NCBI RefSeq assembly: GCF_000612625.1
Contig: NZ_CCAS010000022.1
Coordinates: 1 to 62,669, forward strand
DNA from: Neobacillus jeddahensis
Lineage (GTDB): Bacteria; Bacillota; Bacilli; Bacillales; Cytobacillaceae
Direction: 5' to 3'
DNA: 62,669 nucleotides
The position numbers and the translations under genes were made by a program. This document shows, piece by piece, positions 1 to 8,829 of this stretch. Each line of letters begins with the position of its first letter. Positions within the stretch are counted from its first letter, which is position 1. The notes under the pieces were generated by a model. That model had not been told where the DNA came from. It saw only the letters and a list, made by a program, of their open reading frames with translations, and did not search any database.

Positions 1-215
1 CCGGTCACAACCCCTACCGCCACAGAAATCACATATCCCCTTGTCCACCGTCTTGCCAATAATATGTAGTGTTCATCCTGTTTTTTAATTCCTACCCATT
101 GCGCAATCATAATCATCAGAGGAATCCCGACCCCGATGGTTGCATAGATAATATGAAACGACAACGTTAATTCTGTTAGAACTCTGCTAAAAAAGATTGC
201 TTCTTCATTTCCCAC
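1..215 (-). CDS. ythA: Cytochrome bd-type ubiquinol oxidase subunit I (YthA-like), N-terminal part
   Basis: This is the first ~71 codons of a gene that continues beyond the left edge. The protein starts MGNEEAIFFSRVLTELTLSF and continues with HIIYATIGVGIPLMIMIAQW, which matches the first membrane helix of YthA-type subunits I of cytochrome bd quinol oxidases. The conserved His near residue 21 is the likely haem ligand region. These enzymes oxidise membrane quinol and reduce oxygen to water without pumping protons. The start is GTG at 213-215, chosen because AAGGGTGG lies about seven bases upstream and no ATG fits this frame. A 31-codon membrane ORF ends 16 bases upstream. The catalytic residues further on cannot be seen, so subfamily assignment rests on the N-terminus only. 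Confidence 0.8.
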   Translation of the reverse strand, partial: MGNEEAIFFSRVLTELTLSFHIIYATIGVGIPLMIMIAQWVGIKKQDEHYILLARRWTRGYVISVAVGVVT

Positions 216-231
216 ATTATGCCACCCTTTC

Positions 232-327
232 TTACCCTGACACGATTCGACCGATAATCGATAATCCTAAAATGGAGGCTACGATAAAAGATAGCCAGAT
301 TAGTGCTCGTTCTTGTTTTTTATAAAT
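232..327 (-). CDS. Possible 31-aa single-helix membrane protein ahead of the bd oxidase gene
   Basis: An open frame with no ATG, GTG or TTG encodes a charged N-terminus (IYKKQERA), one hydrophobic helix (LIWLSFIVASILGLSIIG) and a short RIVSG tail. Its TAA stop lies just before the ribosome site of the oxidase gene. A very strong site (AGGAGGAGGG, 334-343) sits six bases ahead of an ATT codon at 325-327, so translation would need a rare AUU start. Size, topology and position recall CydX/CydS-type accessory subunits of bd oxidases, but I recognise no sequence match. It may instead be leader sequence whose ribosome site is incidental. Confidence 0.4.
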   Translation of the reverse strand: MYKKQERALIWLSFIVASILGLSIIGRIVSG

Positions 328-470
328 AAAAATCCCTCCTCCTGTTGTGTATACCCAATTAAACAATCTTTTACTATCCTTCCCAATTTATGTCGGAATA
401 TATTTGATACCTTCTATCTATATGGTTTTGACGCGAAGAATTTTTTAAAAAAAGTGGAGGGTGAAGATGG

Positions 471-1253
471 TCAACCATTTCTCCCCCACTCCCGTATGAT
501 TCCTTTTCTTCCAAGACGTACAGTTAAATGGATGGAAAATTTGTGCATGCCCAGCATGAGGATTCCTGCCATGATTTGATCAATTCTTGTATTGAAGGGT
601 GCCGGAAGGATCGTGAGGGTACTTAATTGGGAGGGATTCATACAAAAAGTAGCCATCATTTCGGTTAAGAGCGGATTATTCGCCCCGCCGATACAGGCAT
701 TTATGATAAAGAGGCTGCAGGCGGGCAACAGTAACAAGCCACTCCAATAGGCATAACGCTTATTCTGTCCCAAAGCAATGGGTCGCCACATACTAAAGGA
801 CAGGAGTAATAGCACAACAAGATAGCTATTATGAAGGAAGGAATGTTGCGACAGGAACGCTAGCACGATAGAGGTATGGTACATCAAGAACAAACTAGCA
901 AATACAACGAGTGCCACTTTGGGAGGGAAGAATAATTTCTTTATTCCACCCATCTTTTTGGGGAACGAGGCTGGGATCCCTAAGATGAATAAAGGAGGAA
1001 AAATGAAAAATAAAATACTCATTTGGATCATATGCAAACTGACTGCCAAATGACTTAATGTGGCTAAGGGACTGCCAATCGTTACGTATAAGATGGCTAA
1101 AGAGAGGAAGAAAAGTAAGGGTTGTTTATGATATAATTTGACTTTGGTAAAGGAAATCATCATGCACCCATAAAAGAGACCTGAACAAATAAGACCCATT
1201 AATAAAGGCAAATTCCACAACTGCTGACCAGCAAGCCAAAAATCATAGAACAT
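471..1253 (-). CDS. ctaG: CtaG-family cytochrome c oxidase assembly protein
   Basis: The 260-aa protein is almost entirely hydrophobic, with about seven membrane helices, and carries the features of the caa3-type CtaG family: GSPLATLSHLAVSLHMIQM in the third helix, FFIFPPLFILGIPA next, and a C-terminal helix with HKFSIHLTVRLG. Family members are plasma-membrane proteins needed to make active caa3 cytochrome c oxidase, perhaps through CuA assembly. B. subtilis CtaG is about 297 aa and sits in the cta operon; this copy is shorter and sits downstream of a bd oxidase gene, so it may be a paralogue with a different client. No oxidase structural genes of the haem-copper type are in the window. Confidence 0.8.
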   Translation of the reverse strand: MFYDFWLAGQQLWNLPLLMGLICSGLFYGCMMISFTKVKLYHKQPLLFFLSLAILYVTIGSPLATLSHLAVSLHMIQMSILFFIFPPLFILGIPASFPKKMGGIKKLFFPPKVALVVFASLFLMYHTSIVLAFLSQHSFLHNSYLVVLLLLSFSMWRPIALGQNKRYAYWSGLLLLPACSLFIINACIGGANNPLLTEMMATFCMNPSQLSTLTILPAPFNTRIDQIMAGILMLGMHKFSIHLTVRLGRKGIIREWGRNG

Positions 1254-1370
1254 TACAGTGCCTCCCTCTCAATCGAGATCGAAAACCCCTTAGAGAAAAA
1301 TTCAACCCACAATATAGCTAACTTTACATTTTATGTTCACAGACGGAATAAAATACCTCACTAAAACCAA

Positions 1371-1401
1371 ACACTCCTTCTTGATAAGATTGAAGGAGTG
1401 T
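1371..1401 (-). terminator. Rho-independent terminator after the CmpB-like gene
   Basis: A perfect 10-bp stem (ACACTCCTTC at 1371-1380, GAAGGAGTGT at 1392-1401) with an 11-base loop. On the minus strand it is followed by a T-rich stretch and lies 27 bases past the stop at 1428. Confidence 0.75.
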
Positions 1402-1414
1402 CATTGTTACAAAT

Positions 1415-1427
1415 GGTGTCAGGCACC
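1415..1427. repeat. Copy of 13-bp repeat GGTGTCAGGCACC
   Basis: Exact copy abutting the stop codon of the CmpB-like gene. Other copies in the window lie at 2116-2128 and 2146-2158 (inverted pair), 35731-35742 (12 of 13 bases), 37566-37578 (inside comFA) and 47001-47013 (12 of 13 bases, inside rfbC). Confidence 0.8.
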
Positions 1428-2021
1428 TTATTGAATGGGATTAGTTGGTTCTTCTTGAATGAGGTCCTGGAGGGAGTGTTTTCGGATTGCTAAGACGAGA
1501 TCGGCAAGGAAGTAAAGTCCAACTGCTGACCAAATCCAAGCCCAATAGGGTCCAAGGACTCCATAAATGAAGACCATTCCAGGATGAACCCATTTTATAC
1601 AAATTAGTGATAAAACGCCACAACAGATGGAGAAGGGCAGACAAATATGGCCGTGGAGCTGTATAGGAGTATCTGCATAATCCCACCATTGTTTATGAAA
1701 TAGCTTCTGTAGTAAGGCACCACTTACATATTCCACGGCGGTTGGAATCAAAAGGCATAAAAGGACCACAATGGCCCAATGGGTTTCTGGTAAAATCAGA
1801 TAAACTAAAAGCACCGGTGCAAATCCATACATTGGTTTAAAAGGACCAAATAAAAAGTTCTCTTTTAAAAATTCGCGTGTTGTGAAGTAGCTATAGCTGT
1901 TTTCCAGCAACCAGCCAATAAACGAATACACTGTAAAATAGAAAACGATGGCCGCAGCTCCTTCAATTGTTAGAATTTCGAGAGTTTGATACTCAATGCC
2001 TTTCAACATGCTAAGAATCAT
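1428..2021 (-). CDS. CmpB-like putative ABC transporter permease (membrane protein)
   Basis: A 197-aa integral membrane protein with about six helices. YFTVYSFIGWLLENSYSYF near the N-terminus, followed by LFGPFKPMYGFAPVLLVYL, is typical of the family annotated as putative ABC-transporter type IV/CmpB. No ATPase partner is nearby, and the biochemical role of the family is not established. The start chosen is ATG at 2019-2021, seven bases after AAAGGTGG; a frame extending to 2111 exists but lacks a good ribosome site and adds a basic, non-family N-terminus. The stop directly abuts a copy of the 13-bp GGTGTCAGGCACC repeat. Confidence 0.7.
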   Translation of the reverse strand: MILSMLKGIEYQTLEILTIEGAAAIVFYFTVYSFIGWLLENSYSYFTTREFLKENFLFGPFKPMYGFAPVLLVYLILPETHWAIVVLLCLLIPTAVEYVSGALLQKLFHKQWWDYADTPIQLHGHICLPFSICCGVLSLICIKWVHPGMVFIYGVLGPYWAWIWSAVGLYFLADLVLAIRKHSLQDLIQEEPTNPIQ

Positions 2022-2111
2022 GGCTAAACCACCTTTCATTGATAAGAATTTCCCACTATAGTTTAGCCGCCGCCCTGCCAAATATACCAAAACATCCCTT
2101 TTTTTAAACAA

Positions 2112-2162
2112 AAATGGTGCCTGACACCACGCATGTTTTTCGCGTGGTGTCAGGCACCATTT
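2112..2162. repeat. Perfect 21-bp inverted repeat built from two GGTGTCAGGCACC motifs
   Basis: Arms 2112-2132 and 2142-2162 are perfectly complementary around a 9-base loop. Each arm carries one GGTGCCTGACACC/GGTGTCAGGCACC core. It lies downstream of the minus-strand FMN reductase gene, and the U-poor flank (AAAATTT context) makes it an atypical terminator, though it could serve as one. Confidence 0.8.
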
Positions 2163-2205
2163 ATACTATCGAGAAATAATGAACACATTCCTCCGCTTAC
2201 ACTTT

Positions 2206-2748
2206 TTATCTTAACGGTTTTAATGCGCCACTCCAAGCGTTGACTTCATCAAGCATTGTATTTACATTTGTTAAATGTAATTCAGCCGGTTTGAAGACAC
2301 TGCCATTTTCAAAATCCGTGAATAGGGACAAGGTTGGGTGTGTACGAACATCTGCTATTTTCAATTCACCTAAGATTCCACGTAAATGTTCAGCAGCACG
2401 GGCACCACCAGTTGATCCATAGCTGATAATACCTGCAGCTTTGTCATTCCATGCTTCACGAGCAAAGTCGAGAGCATTCTTTAATGCACCTGTAATACTG
2501 TGATTGTATTCTTGAACAACGAATACGAAACCATCTAAGCTGGCCAGTTTTTGATTCCATGCTGCGATACCTGGTTCTGTTCCATCTGTTGTACCTAAGA
2601 ATGGAAGGTTGAAATCGGCAATATCAACGATTTCATAATTAGCATCTCCGCGTTGCTCTGCGATTCCTTTAACCCATTCGCCAACCTGTGGACTAACGCG
2701 TCCTTGACGTGTGCTTCCTAAAATAATCCCAATGTTTAATTTTGTCAT
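2206..2748 (-). CDS. NADPH-dependent FMN reductase family flavoprotein
   Basis: A 180-aa flavodoxin-fold protein. The start LNIGIILGSTRQGRVSPQVG contains the GSxRxxR phosphate-binding loop of NAD(P)H:FMN reductases; a second FMN-contact region is VFVVQEYNHSITGALKNALD (P/EYN-S-GxLKNAxD), followed by ISYGSTGGARAAEHLRG. Members are cytosolic and reduce FMN, quinones, azo dyes or chromate with NAD(P)H; the natural substrate cannot be told. The start is ATG at 2746-2748 after GGAGG, rather than the longer frame to 2778 which contains that ribosome site. It appears monocistronic, with hairpins on both sides. Confidence 0.85.
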   Translation of the reverse strand: MTKLNIGIILGSTRQGRVSPQVGEWVKGIAEQRGDANYEIVDIADFNLPFLGTTDGTEPGIAAWNQKLASLDGFVFVVQEYNHSITGALKNALDFAREAWNDKAAGIISYGSTGGARAAEHLRGILGELKIADVRTHPTLSLFTDFENGSVFKPAELHLTNVNTMLDEVNAWSGALKPLR

Positions 2749-2910
2749 TGTTTTTTTCCTCCTCTGTTGTTTTTCCAAATAATTTATCTAACAAACCTTC
2801 AATTCCTATATTTCAATTTAAAATATTTTTAAATCGAGATAATAATAAAACAATCCAACTATTTTGTCAACTAATTCAAAACATTTCTATGATTTTAAAA
2901 ACTACAAAAA

Positions 2911-2947
2911 AACCAACCACTTAGTCTAGATACATAAGTGATTGGTT
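2911..2947 (-). terminator. Terminator after the sensor kinase gene
   Basis: Near-perfect 13-bp stem (AACCAACCACTTA / TAAGTGATTGGTT) with T-runs outside both arms, so it could act in both directions. The minus-strand kinase ends about 95 bases upstream. The rest of 2749-3041 is AT-rich with no gene I can support. Confidence 0.8.
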
Positions 2948-3041
2948 TTGTTTAAAATGGAAACTACCAAATTTCATAAAATTCGAGAAGTATATTCACG
3001 TTAAAGGAATTCTTCAGGCCATAAATAAATCCCTCTCATGT

Positions 3042-4856
3042 TCATTTAGTAAGGGAACCCCGCAAAATGATATCGACAATCGTCCCCATTCTTTCCTTAC
3101 TTCTAATTTGAATATCTCCGTTATTCTCTCTCAAAATTTTAAAACAGACTGTGAGGCCTAAACCAGTCCCACGCTCTTTCGTTGTATAAAACGGTTCTCC
3201 TAATTTCTGTAATATAGATTTCTCAATACCTTCACCATTATCAATAATTCGAATTCTTATATCATGCCCATTCATTTTTTCTGTTTTTATTCTAATCCTT
3301 CCGTCCATTGGCACAGCTTCCAGAGAATTTTTAAGAATGTTAATTAAAACTTGTTTTAATTGCTTTTCTTCAATTGTAAAGGTAGATAAATTGTCTTTCG
3401 TTTCAATATCAATGGTTGCCGGGATGAGAATGGCCGTTGTATCTAGTAACATTTTTACATCATGAATCACTTTAGCGAGACTTACTTCCTTTGTAAATTG
3501 GACGGAAGCCTGTGGCTTAGCCATAAAAAGCAATTCCCCTACTACCTCATTAATTCGATCAATTTCATCGTTGACAATGGATAGGTAATACTTTTCACTG
3601 GACTCACTTACACTTTGATCCAAAAGCTTGATAAATCCTTTTATCGATGTAAGTGGATTTCTAATTTCATGAGCAATTCCCGCCGCCATCTCCCCAAGCA
3701 CGCGCAAATTCTCTGTCTTCACGAGCATTTCTTCATCTTTTTTACGTTTCGTAATATCCGTACCTAAACAAAGCGTGTGGTGATGGTTTCCTTTGAAATA
3801 AATCGGTAAAAAGCGCCATTCAACAATGCGCTTTTCTCCTTGACTGTTGAAGACTGATTCGTTGAGGTTTAGACGTTCCTCTATTAACAAGAATTCCTTC
3901 ATCCATTCATCTACTTTTACCCCAATCAGCTTAGATGGACTGATCTTAAAAAGCCTAGCAAATGCTTCATTAACGATAACAAATTCGTTTCGACTATCCT
4001 TTACATAAATATAATTGGGATTATTATTTAGGATAATCTCTAAAAAGCTTCTTTCTTCTTTTAATTCCCGATTCATTTTTTCAATCGTTGCATTTTGCAA
4101 AATAAAATAGGATGCAAATAAGATGATCGCTGCAAAAGCCGCATTCAAGTTGGAAAAAAATAAAGGATAGACCATATACCCACCTAAAATCCCGTTAAGG
4201 TAAATAAATAACGAGGCATAGACAAGTGCGCGGAAAAATTTTCTTATTTTTACTTCCTCTATTTTTTGACAGATAAACAACAGTAAAAAGGACTCTATAA
4301 ATATCAGAACAAGATTTACATAAAAAGTGATGTTAAGTGCCCCGTAGGCCGGAATATAGTGAGCGGGAAACGCTGCATTCTCTTGAATCTGGTACAATTC
4401 AACAACGCCACTAGACGTAAAGTTAAAATAATAAACAAGGAAACCAAATAATAAGACAGAATAAAAGACGGCCTGATTAAAGACCCATTTATAATAGTTC
4501 CTTGTGCTTTTGTTAATCAGTCCAGTTTTGTAAATAGTAAAAATAATATAATATAGCAGAGGCGTCCCCATAATGGGACCAAAGCGAAAAATCCTAAAAA
4601 GAACATCAATGGTCGTTTTCGAGAAAAAATCGCCTGCATATAAAAAAGCAATATCCATCTGCCAGATGGATAACAGAAATAAAAAATAGGCAATGGATCT
4701 AGCCATATTAAATTTATGACCCCAATAGATGATAAGTCCACAGAACAAGGGAATGAGAGAGACAGAAAATAGTAAGATAAATTCCAATAGATAAACAGCC
4801 CTTCTACCATTTTGACAGTTAACCGCGCGTAATCCGTATAAACATAAACAATACAT
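3042..4856 (-). CDS. Membrane sensor histidine kinase with PAS domain (sporulation-kinase-like)
   Basis: A 604-aa protein. Residues ~20-255 form about seven membrane helices resembling the histidine-kinase 7TM sensor region. A PAS domain follows (~270-385; NPNYIYVKDSRNEFVIVNEAF). The HisKA domain has the phosphorylation site HEIRNPLTSIKGFIKLL (His ~395), and the ATPase domain shows the N box (LINILKNSLEAV), DNGEGI and GTGLGLTV. This architecture and H-box are those of KinB/KinD/KinE-type kinases feeding Spo0F in bacilli. No response regulator gene adjoins it, as expected for an orphan phosphorelay kinase. The true start may be a later TTG or CTG near 4790-4805, since the ATG at 4856 has only a weak, distant ribosome site. 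Confidence 0.8.
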   Translation of the reverse strand: MYCLCLYGLRAVNCQNGRRAVYLLEFILLFSVSLIPLFCGLIIYWGHKFNMARSIAYFLFLLSIWQMDIAFLYAGDFFSKTTIDVLFRIFRFGPIMGTPLLYYIIFTIYKTGLINKSTRNYYKWVFNQAVFYSVLLFGFLVYYFNFTSSGVVELYQIQENAAFPAHYIPAYGALNITFYVNLVLIFIESFLLLFICQKIEEVKIRKFFRALVYASLFIYLNGILGGYMVYPLFFSNLNAAFAAIILFASYFILQNATIEKMNRELKEERSFLEIILNNNPNYIYVKDSRNEFVIVNEAFARLFKISPSKLIGVKVDEWMKEFLLIEERLNLNESVFNSQGEKRIVEWRFLPIYFKGNHHHTLCLGTDITKRKKDEEMLVKTENLRVLGEMAAGIAHEIRNPLTSIKGFIKLLDQSVSESSEKYYLSIVNDEIDRINEVVGELLFMAKPQASVQFTKEVSLAKVIHDVKMLLDTTAILIPATIDIETKDNLSTFTIEEKQLKQVLINILKNSLEAVPMDGRIRIKTEKMNGHDIRIRIIDNGEGIEKSILQKLGEPFYTTKERGTGLGLTVCFKILRENNGDIQIRSKERMGTIVDIILRGSLTK

Positions 4857-4917
4857 TCCGAATTATAACCTTTTTACATCAATTTGGAAATTGGATTTCA
4901 AAAATAATACAGTATTA

Positions 4918-7053
4918 TTATTTGTCTTTTACTCGGAGAAGTCGTAACCCATTTAATGTAACAATAAGTGTTGCTCCCATATCCGCGAAGACCGCAATCC
5001 AAAGCGTCAACCATCCAGGAATAACTAATAACAGTGCTACAAGTTTAATTACTAGAGAGAAAGTGATGTTTTGTTTGATAATAAATAAGGCTTTTCTACT
5101 TAGTTTTAACGTAAATGGCAGCTTACCTAAATCATTCGCCATTAAAGCAATATCTGCTGTTTCGAGAGCCGTATCCGTTCCAGCTCCTCCCATGGCAATA
5201 CCGACAGTCGCTGCAGCTAGAGCTGGTGCATCATTCACCCCATCCCCAACCATAGCCACACGGTCGTATTGATGACGTAAATCTTTAATAAAGGTAAGTT
5301 TATCTTGAGGTAAAAGTTCAGCCTGTATATCAGAAACCCCTACATGCTGGCCAATAGCATTGGCTGTCCCTTTATTATCACCCGTTAACATAATCGTTTT
5401 TTGAATTCCTAATGAGTGAAGCTTCTGAATCACTGATTGACTGTTCTCTCTCACTTCGTCAGCCACGGCAAGTAGTGCCAGGATTTCAGTGGCAGTACCT
5501 GCCACCATAACTGTTTTGCCCTTATTTTGCAGATCAGTAATGGTCGTTTTTAGATTCGGTGAAATTCCTCCCGATAAGATCTCATCAAATAAATGAGGAT
5601 TTCCAACATAATATACCTTATCGTTGACTCTACCTTTAATGCCTTTACCTGTCAGCGAAGAAAAGTCTTCAATCTTACTATCTTGGTAGGGAAGTTTTTC
5701 TTGTTCAGCCTTTTTCATAATCGCTGAAGCCAGCGGATGCTGAGATCCATTTTCTAAAGCAGCAATAATGGAAAAAATCTCATTCGCATCTGTATTACCA
5801 TGAGGGAGAAAATCCGTTAAAACGGGAATTCCTTTCGTTAAAGTCCCTGTCTTATCAAACGCGATGGCACGAATCGATCCCATTTCCTCTAAATGAATCC
5901 CACCTTTAATCAATACTCCATTACGTGCAGCATTCCCAATCGCCGTCACAATGGACACCGGGGTGGAGATAACAAGTGCACATGGACAGCCAACCACTAG
6001 TACTGCTAGCCCCTGGTAAATCCACATACTCCACTCCCCGTCAAATAATAATGGTGGAAGTACTGCTACAAACAGTGAAATCAACATGATGACAGGTGTA
6101 TAGTATTTCGCAAACCGATCGACAAATGCTTGAGATGGAGCACGCTCTGCTTGAGCCTCCTCCACTAAATGAATGATTTTTGCGATCGTGGTATCGTCCA
6201 CATGTTTGGTCACTTTGACTTCAAGAAGACCTTCTTCGTTAAGAGTTCCAGCGAATACTTCATCATCAACTGTTTTGGAAACTGGAACCGATTCCCCTGT
6301 AATCATCGCTTGATTCACAGAAGATAGTCCTTTTACAACCAATCCGTCCATGGCGATTTTCTGTCCAGGCCTTACGATTAATAGATCGCCAATCCGGATT
6401 TCGTCCACCTCTAAAGTAAACTCTTGGTTCCCTCTACGTATCAAAGCTTCTTTTGGGGCAATCTCTATTAGGGAACGAATGGATTGTCTCGCTTTATCCA
6501 TCGAGTAAAACTCTAGAACCTGACTGATGGCAAATAGAATGACAACAGTTGCTCCTTCACCCCACTCACCGATCATGGCTGCCCCGATAACAGCGATGGT
6601 CATGAGGGTTCTCATATCAAAATCTAAACGGAATAAGTTCTTTATCCCGGTCTTAAAAAGGTTAAGCCCACCTACTAAAATAGCAGCTCCATAAGCTAAA
6701 ATGGAGGATATACTTTCTTCACCATTCATTTGTGCTGAATACCAACCAATGAACAAGAAAACCAATGCAACAATAACTGATTGATATTTCTTCAAGAATG
6801 GTTTATTTTGCTCTTCAAAACGTTGTTTCTCAGGAATGACTTTTATATTTTCAAACGCCCCTGCTTTCTCTAATTCCTCTATTGTTGTTTCCCCATAGAC
6901 AGTGAGCTTTGACGCACCGAAATTTACACTTGCATTCACAACACCATCCAGGTGCTGTACGTTCTTTTCGAACTTTGTCGCACAGCCAGCTCAGGTGAAT
7001 CCCTGCACTCGGTATACCGTTTTTTCATTTGAATTTTCTAAAGTGTTCCCCAA
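4918..7053 (-). CDS. cadA: Cd/Zn/Pb-type P1B ATPase (CadA-like) with in-frame TGA in its metal-binding domain
   Basis: From 6939 to 4918 the frame encodes the full transport core of a CadA/ZntA-type efflux ATPase: eight membrane helices, TGES phosphatase loop, the CPC metal site in VVGCPCALV, the phosphorylation site DKTGTLTKG and the hinge [11 protein letters not shown]. Upstream the same frame continues to a TTG at 7051-7053, nine bases after GGAGG, and encodes an N-terminal heavy-metal-associated domain ([20 protein letters not shown]), but the first Cys codon of its CXXC is TGA (6991-6993). An internal start near 6939 has no good ribosome site. So this is either a selenocysteine codon, a nonsense mutation, or an error. 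Two CadC-type palindromes lie upstream, and no ArsR/CadC gene is in the window. Confidence 0.85.
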
Positions 7054-7118
7054 GTATCTTCGCCTCCTCTTAAAATGTAAGGACTACTAATCTTCTGTTC
7101 AAAAAGTCACCATCTAAC

Positions 7119-7138
7119 ATTCAAATATCCATTTGAAT
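7119..7138. promoter_or_regulatory. Putative CadC/ArsR-type operator 1
   Basis: Perfect palindrome ATTCAAAT-ATCC-ATTTGAAT, like the TCAAAT/ATTTGA half-sites of CadC/CzrA operators. It lies 65 bases upstream of the metal ATPase start. Confidence 0.6.
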
Positions 7139-7166
7139 ATCAGTATATGAAAGGTCATGAAAATGG

Positions 7167-7182
7167 TCAAATGATAATTTGA
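7167..7182. promoter_or_regulatory. Putative CadC/ArsR-type operator 2
   Basis: Second palindrome, TCAAAT-GATA-ATTTGA, with the same half-sites and the same four-base spacing as operator 1, centred 46 bases from it. Paired sites suggest regulation by a metal-sensing ArsR-family repressor encoded elsewhere. Confidence 0.55.
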
Positions 7183-7222
7183 ATGTTTGGATAAGAAATA
7201 CGGAGACTGGTGCCATAGGCAT

Positions 7223-7256
7223 AAAAAAAACGCTAAAAAAATTCAGCGTTTTTTTT
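7223..7256. terminator. Bidirectional terminator after minJ
   Basis: Stem AAAAAACGCT / AGCGTTTTTT with T-runs on both strands, ten bases downstream of the minJ stop. Confidence 0.85.
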
Positions 7257-7266
7257 ATCACAATGA

Positions 7267-8460
7267 TCATCCAATTTTTTTATCATACTTTCGTTCATCC
7301 TGTACAAACAGGATCCCGAGTTCGTGATGGTCCCCCTCGTAAAGGGCGCGTTGCACAAAGCGGATCTCTCCGTTAGTATCGAAAACCTCAAGCTTGCAAT
7401 GGGCCCGATTTTTCTGCAGTGCCTCATATAGAGTACTTTCGTCACGAACCTTTACTCCGTTTGCCTTTGTAATGATTTCTCCCACCTTCAAGTCCATTTT
7501 ACTTGCAGGCGATTCAGGGATAATCCCAATAATCATCAAACCTTGATTCTTTTTAGAAAAATAAAAGGGAAGACTCTCATCCTTCAAATAGGCCATCAAC
7601 GCTATGGTTTCCCTGCCAACTACTGCTAATGCAGCGACAACAATCGACACAAGTGGGTACCAATAACCCGCAGCGGAAAGGAGTGAAATGATGACGCCTA
7701 GAACGATAACTCGTCGCCCTTGAAGCTGAATCGCTTCTTTAGGCAGCATCCCTTTGATTTGCTGATGGAAGCCAATCGCAATTGGGACAAAGAGCAACGA
7801 ATACTCATGGGCCCCTAAACGAAAGACCGGCCACCACTCAAATGGAAGCTGAAGAACATTACCTGGAATTAGCATAAATATCGGCAGCATCCACAACCGT
7901 CTTACCTCATGCACCCCTACATTTTGACCCCGCTTACTTTTTACAAGTTTGGGTGAGGACCCCTTGCTGCCATTTTTAAAGATCAAGATACCTTCTGCAA
8001 TGAGCAGAAGGCCAAGGACCACGACAATGGACGGGTAAACCTTATTATCAATGGAAGCAAACGCCTTTGAAAAAAACGGAACAGACCAGTGATATTCTGC
8101 CATAAACGGAATCAAGAAAAAGGCTGCCCCAAATGTATAAGCCGGAGACATGAGACGAATATTGGTGGTTAATGACCACACCAGCGTAAAACCAGCAATC
8201 AGTAGAATGACTGCGAGTGGCATGGTAATCCCCACTCCTACAATCACCACAGAAAGGATAAGCCCGATCAATAGCCCTAGCGGAAAGAGCTGCCGTAGTT
8301 CGAAATAGGCATCATGGGCCCGAATATGAAAGTTTTTCCGTTCACGTTTTACCCTTATAACGCCTAATATTCCTGCAAGGAAAACGAGATAGTATAAAAC
8401 AGGATGAAGAAATAACTTGCCTGTCCCTTTAAGAAGTTCCAGAAGCCATGTTTCCACCAT
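7267..8460 (-). CDS. minJ: MinJ-like division-site topological determinant (membrane PDZ protein)
   Basis: A 397-aa protein, the same length as B. subtilis MinJ. About eight membrane helices fill residues ~15-300, and a PDZ domain occupies ~305-390 (IIGIIPESPASKMDLKVGEI, ITKANGVKVRDESTLYEAL). MinJ bridges DivIVA and MinD so that the Min system acts at the new septum and poles. The position beside ctpB matches B. subtilis, where swrA lies between them; here a chemotaxis receptor gene on the opposite strand lies there instead and swrA is absent. The start is ATG at 8458-8460, preceded by GGCAGG. Downstream is a bidirectional terminator. Confidence 0.85.
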   Translation of the reverse strand: MVETWLLELLKGTGKLFLHPVLYYLVFLAGILGVIRVKRERKNFHIRAHDAYFELRQLFPLGLLIGLILSVVIVGVGITMPLAVILLIAGFTLVWSLTTNIRLMSPAYTFGAAFFLIPFMAEYHWSVPFFSKAFASIDNKVYPSIVVVLGLLLIAEGILIFKNGSKGSSPKLVKSKRGQNVGVHEVRRLWMLPIFMLIPGNVLQLPFEWWPVFRLGAHEYSLLFVPIAIGFHQQIKGMLPKEAIQLQGRRVIVLGVIISLLSAAGYWYPLVSIVVAALAVVGRETIALMAYLKDESLPFYFSKKNQGLMIIGIIPESPASKMDLKVGEIITKANGVKVRDESTLYEALQKNRAHCKLEVFDTNGEIRFVQRALYEGDHHELGILFVQDERKYDKKIG

Positions 8461-8751
8461 TTCCTGCCACCTGCCTCTATCAATTTTTAGTATATTAAGG
8501 AAAAAATCTCTTAAAGTCTATTTTACCAAATTTCCACTATAAAACATATTGCTAGTTTCAAGAAAAACATAAAAATGTCGTAACATTCTAGCATTTCTTG
8601 GTCCTAGCATATTTTTCACTTTTATTATAGTAAAACATAATATAAATGGGGAAATGTGTCATATTCATTACAAACGCTTCCATTTACCTATAAATTTTCT
8701 GTAGTAAATGGTATATTAGACTTAAAGTTAATATGTTTATATAATTATGAA

Positions 8752-8829
8752 AAAGGCAAACTCTATTGAAAGATGAGGGCGCAAAGCCATGTACCTAAGG
8801 CATTTATGCTATGGTTGACAGGTCGCCGA
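8752..8829 (+). ncRNA. Cyclic di-GMP-I (GEMM-I) riboswitch aptamer
   Basis: The segment shows GEMM-I hallmarks: GGCAAAC at the 5' side, a P2 hairpin closed by a GAAA loop (8768-8772), the GCAAAGCC core (8781-8788), and in P3 an 11-nt tetraloop receptor formed by CCTAAG (8794-8799) and TATGG (8810-8814) around the GCATTTATGC hairpin, then GACAGGTCGCC closing P1. It lies in the 500-base leader of the chemotaxis receptor gene. A -10-like TATAAT occurs at 8740-8745. Confidence 0.93.

Noticed and set aside
313..579. Plus-strand ORF of 88 codons at the left end
   Set aside because: It overlaps the start of the small membrane ORF and the end of ctaG antisense, and has no ribosome site or recognisable protein features.
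1441..1689. Alternative-frame ORF inside the CmpB-like gene, and similar long shadows opposite secA, comFA, hpf, prfB and ugd
   Set aside because: They lie entirely within well-supported genes, lack ribosome sites and have low-complexity or biased compositions typical of shadow frames.
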